From positions 62,001 to 126,000 of the forward strand of contig MAAS01000005.1 of the NCBI GenBank assembly GCA_002162755.1: 64,000 nt of DNA, read 5' to 3'. The stretch is from Gammaproteobacteria bacterium 50_400_T64 (GTDB taxonomy: Bacteria > Pseudomonadota > Gammaproteobacteria > Pseudomonadales > Porticoccaceae). This document shows, one piece after another, positions 61,219 through 64,000 of the stretch. The notes under the pieces were generated by a model that was not told where the DNA came from, did not search any database, and saw nothing but the letters and a program-made list of their open reading frames with translations. Position 1 is the first letter of the stretch. Every line of letters starts with the position of its first letter. The position numbers were made by a program, and so were the translations under genes.

Positions 61219-63021
61219 TTAAAACCACTCATCTTGCATTTCAAAGGTCACGCTATTGCCGGCCTGTAATAACTCGGCATACTGCTCTACCGCCGGCAAT
61301 TCCCATTCAATATAATAATTAGCAGCCTGTAATTTTCCCTGGTAAAAATGCTCGTCACTTTCATGCAGTTTTGATTGCAATGCCTCTTCCGCAATCAAGC
61401 CCTGCTTCAACCAAATCCAGGCACCAACAATTCGACCGAACATATCAAGATAAACCGTTGCGTTTGCCAGGCCACGATCGATATCTTCTGCCATTTGCTG
61501 CTGCAGTGATTCCGTCGTTTTATCCAGTAATACCACGGCATTTTCGAGCTGTACTGCCAAGCTTTTAACTGACTCTAAAGTTTTAGCACGAGTAATGTCT
61601 TGCGCGATATCTTCTTTAAAAAACTGGTAGCCAGCGCCATCGTATAAATTCAGCTTGCGGCCCAATAAATCGAGACCATGAACGGCCTCCGCCCCTTCGT
61701 GAATAGGGTTAAGGCGTTGATCTCGGTAGAGTTGCTCTACTGGGTATTCACGCGTGTACCCAGCCCCGCCCAATATCTGAATCGCCATATCATTCGATAT
61801 ACAACCGTATTTTGATGGCCATGACTTAATGATAGGTGTTAATAAATCCAGGAGTTGTGCATTGCGTGTTCGCAACTCTTCCGTTGGTGCGCTGTTCTGG
61901 TTTTCAAACAAACTACTACCAAACATGCACATTGCCATAGAGCCTTCAGAATAGGCTTTTTGCGCGAGTAACAAACGGCGTACGTCGGCATGCTCTACTA
62001 ACATGACCTGTGGTGACGATTGATCTTTACACGACGCCAAGCGTCCCTGAGGCCGTTGCCGGGCATAATCTAATGAATGATTAAAACCCTGGTAGGCAAT
62101 CGCAGCAGCACCCAAGGCAACACCAATACGCGCCTCATTCATCATTTGAAACATATAGCCGAGGCCTTTATTCGCCTCACCAACGAGATAGCCAATAGCG
62201 CCATCTTTTTCACCAAAGTTCAATGCAGCATTAGTCGTGTTCCGATAACCCATTTTATGGTTGAGTCCGGCAACGACAACATCATTGCGCTCACCGGGTG
62301 TACCATCATCATTGACTAAAAACTTCGGCACAATAAAAAGGGAAATACCTTTGACCCCCGGAGGGGCACCTTTGATTTTTGCCAGCACCATGTGAATCAC
62401 ATTACCGGCGATGTCATGATCGGCACAGGAAATAAACATTTTCTGGCCAAAGATGCGGTAGGTGCCGTCATCTGCCTGCTCGGCCATGGTAGTGATATCG
62501 CCGAGTGCTGAGCCCTGACCCGGCTCTGTAAGGCACATCGTGCCATTACTTCGGCCGTCCATAATCAAGGTTAGAAACTTAGCTTTTTGTTCATCCGACC
62601 CGAAGGCTCGTATTAAATTTGCAGAACCTGTTGCAACAAATGGATACGCCGCCGTACCGATATTAGCGGCATTGACATAGGCCATCACCATACGAAAGAC
62701 AACTTCGGGCATTTGCATGCCACCTTCATCGTAATCCTGATGAGCCGCTAAAAAACCGGCATTAGCAAATTCATCCCATGCTACTTTCGTTTCGGGAATC
62801 ATTTTAACGACGCCATCTACTAGTGTCGGCTCGTTTGCATCACCTTCTACCAGGTGATTGGCGAAGTATTTTTCGGCAATTGTTTTTGCGGTTCGTAGTG
62901 AGGCGTCAAAAATTTCTCGGGAGTGTTCGCTATAGCGAGGGCGCTCTAAAAGTTTTTCCGTATCAAGAAATTCATAAAGCAAAAACTCGACATCACGGTC
63001 ATTTAATAGTGGAACTGACAT
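61219..63021 (-). CDS. acyl-CoA dehydrogenase (FadE-like, about 600 residues)
   Basis: 600 residues. The N-terminal extension (NDRDVEFLLYEFLDTEKLLE) and C-terminal part after 430 match the long acyl-CoA dehydrogenases with extra terminal domains. The FAD/substrate core has MCLTEPGQGSALGDITTMAE, KMFISCADHDIAGNVIHMVL and GYTREYPVEQLYRDQRLNPI. A Glu that may be the catalytic base lies in HEGAEAVHGLDLLGRKL. It oxidises acyl-CoA to the 2-enoyl-CoA in beta-oxidation. The operon continues from an AMP-binding acyl-CoA ligase 78 bp upstream on the same strand. This fits growth on fatty acids or alkanes with the P450 at 15-17 kb. Confidence 0.93.
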   Translation of the reverse strand: MSVPLLNDRDVEFLLYEFLDTEKLLERPRYSEHSREIFDASLRTAKTIAEKYFANHLVEGDANEPTLVDGVVKMIPETKVAWDEFANAGFLAAHQDYDEGGMQMPEVVFRMVMAYVNAANIGTAAYPFVATGSANLIRAFGSDEQKAKFLTLIMDGRSNGTMCLTEPGQGSALGDITTMAEQADDGTYRIFGQKMFISCADHDIAGNVIHMVLAKIKGAPPGVKGISLFIVPKFLVNDDGTPGERNDVVVAGLNHKMGYRNTTNAALNFGEKDGAIGYLVGEANKGLGYMFQMMNEARIGVALGAAAIAYQGFNHSLDYARQRPQGRLASCKDQSSPQVMLVEHADVRRLLLAQKAYSEGSMAMCMFGSSLFENQNSAPTEELRTRNAQLLDLLTPIIKSWPSKYGCISNDMAIQILGGAGYTREYPVEQLYRDQRLNPIHEGAEAVHGLDLLGRKLNLYDGAGYQFFKEDIAQDITRAKTLESVKSLAVQLENAVVLLDKTTESLQQQMAEDIDRGLANATVYLDMFGRIVGAWIWLKQGLIAEEALQSKLHESDEHFYQGKLQAANYYIEWELPAVEQYAELLQAGNSVTFEMQDEWF

Positions 63022-63099
63022 AGTTAACCTGTTGGTGAAATTGTTAATTTACTGAATTAAAAATTGATTGAAAAAATCGAATTCGTATTCACAGCGTAC

Positions 63100-64000
63100 T
63101 TATTTATAACTGTAATCACTGAATACTTTGCGCAAATCTTTTTTACTCACTTTCCCCGTTGCAGTGTGGGGGATTTCATCAACAAAAACGCAGTCTTCTG
63201 GAATCCACCATTTTGCGATTTTTCCGTCGAGGTAAGCTAGCAAGTCTTCTTTTTTAGGATCACTATCGGGGCGCTTGACTACAATTAACAGAGGACGCTC
63301 TGTCCACTTCGGGTGTGGTACGCCGATAACAGCAGCCTCAGCAACATCCTCATGACCCATCGCGGCGTTTTCGACATCAATGGAGCTGATCCATTCACCG
63401 CCGGATTTAATCACATCTTTAGTACGGTCAGTTATCTGCATAAAACCATACTTGTCGATGCTTGCCACATCGCCCGTATCAAACCAGCCATCGGGCAGGT
63501 GAGCATCGGAATCTTCCAGTTTGTAATAGCTTTTGCAGATCCAGGGACCGCGCACTTGCAAACGGCCCGAGGCTTCGCCATCCCAGGCTAATTCGTTGGC
63601 GGCCTCATCGACAATGCGCATTTCAACACCGTAAATTAAGCGACCGGCTTTCAGGCGATAGGCCATTTTTTCGTCGTCGGGCAAATCATGCATCCACGGC
63701 AAGAGGGTGTTATATGTACCCAGCGGGCTCATTTCAGTCATACCCCAGCCAACATGCATGGCCACGCCGTAGACATCCATCGCCTCCATTAGTGACCGTG
63801 GGCATGCTGCACCACCCACTACCAGTCGCTGTAAGGTTTCAACTTTACTACCTGTTTCCTGTAAATAAGTAACCAACGCCAGCCACACTGTCGGCACACC
63901 CAACGCAAAGGTCACGCCTTCTTCATTGATTAACGAGGCAAGAGTTTCACCATCGCCCATTTTCGGCCCCGGGAAAACCAGCTTGGTGCCTGCCGCAGCC
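63100..64000 (-). CDS. AMP-dependent acyl-CoA ligase, C-terminal part, cut by window edge
   Basis: The frame is open through the right edge (at least 300 residues visible); its first ATG in the window (63960) is internal. Motifs are [32 protein letters not shown], the hinge/ATP part [40 protein letters not shown] and the catalytic Lys in [15 protein letters not shown]. This is the fatty-acid/medium-chain acyl-CoA ligase class (FadD/AlkK-like). It makes acyl-CoA from a carboxylic acid, ATP and CoA. It is upstream of an acyl-CoA dehydrogenase on the same strand (78 bp), likely a beta-oxidation operon. Confidence 0.9.
   Translation of the reverse strand, partial: AAAGTKLVFPGPKMGDGETLASLINEEGVTFALGVPTVWLALVTYLQETGSKVETLQRLVVGGAACPRSLMEAMDVYGVAMHVGWGMTEMSPLGTYNTLLPWMHDLPDDEKMAYRLKAGRLIYGVEMRIVDEAANELAWDGEASGRLQVRGPWICKSYYKLEDSDAHLPDGWFDTGDVASIDKYGFMQITDRTKDVIKSGGEWISSIDVENAAMGHEDVAEAAVIGVPHPKWTERPLLIVVKRPDSDPKKEDLLAYLDGKIAKWWIPEDCVFVDEIPHTATGKVSKKDLRKVFSDYSYK

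Noticed and set aside
1-64000. tRNA, rRNA, CRISPR arrays, prophage, transposase genes
   Set aside because: None was recognised. No transposase motif, integrase or regularly spaced repeats with spacers were seen.

Overview
The window looks like a chromosomal segment of a marine, aerobic, hydrocarbon- or lipid-using gammaproteobacterium. Its conserved gene blocks match Pseudomonadales/Cellvibrionales order: folA; thyA-lgt-HAD with divergent rppH-ptsP; ubiI-ubiH-pepP; UPF0149; TIGR02449-zapA-6S RNA-5-FCL; and ilvA with divergent rpiA. The TonB system with a DUF3450 protein and two TolQ/ExbB proteins, and the CYP153-type P450 with its own ferredoxin pair, suggest something near Spongiibacteraceae/Cellvibrionales. 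That placement is inference. No tRNA, rRNA, CRISPR array, prophage or complete insertion sequence was seen.

Layout. 1-3.0 kb: left-edge TonB energiser operon (DUF3450, ExbB1, partial ExbB2) behind folA. 3.1-11.8 kb: accessory metal-uptake-like block with TonB receptor plus PepSY membrane protein, a PLP decarboxylase plus SDR, and a second TonB receptor. 12.1-17.8 kb: old-yellow-enzyme homologue, YbaN, CYP153-like P450 / ferredoxin reductase / ferredoxin operon, small cytochrome c. 17.9-28.5 kb: housekeeping (thyA, lgt, rppH, ptsP, rlmI, gcvTH) and a KirBac channel. 28.6-39.6 kb: the ubiI-ubiH-pepP-UPF0149-zapA-ssrS-5-FCL backbone, interrupted twice by chemotaxis-type genes. 39.6-49.9 kb: ilvA, rpiA, nitroreductase, purU, an FNR/ferredoxin pair, srkA, cysK, frmA and an aminotransferase. 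50.1-61.2 kb: a tightly packed six-gene operon. 61.2-64 kb: acyl-CoA dehydrogenase and the C-terminal part of an acyl-CoA ligase.

The strongest candidate for an undescribed system is the operon at 50.1-61.2 kb. It joins a ThDP enzyme, two divergent citrate-synthase-fold proteins, a TonB-dependent receptor, a PF04392-like periplasmic binding protein and a 1505-residue hybrid kinase carrying HK, REC, Hpt, REC, GGDEF and EAL domains. Gene spacings are at most 23 bp and two junctions overlap. It reads like a substrate-sensing cascade (outer membrane, periplasm, inner membrane, c-di-GMP) coupled to an unusual CoA/ThDP metabolic module.

Other points of note: a 19-bp dyad (CTGCG-N9-CGCAG) at three promoter regions of the 7-17 kb accessory block; an in-frame QINP repeat at the P450 C-terminus interrupted by an amber codon; a 5-formyl-THF cyclo-ligase gene with no ordinary start codon; and a split Aer-like receptor (separate PAS protein plus MCP-PilZ protein). 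No transcription factor gene was recognised in the window, so the regulators of these sites must lie elsewhere. All function calls come from reading motifs and gene order; no database search was run.
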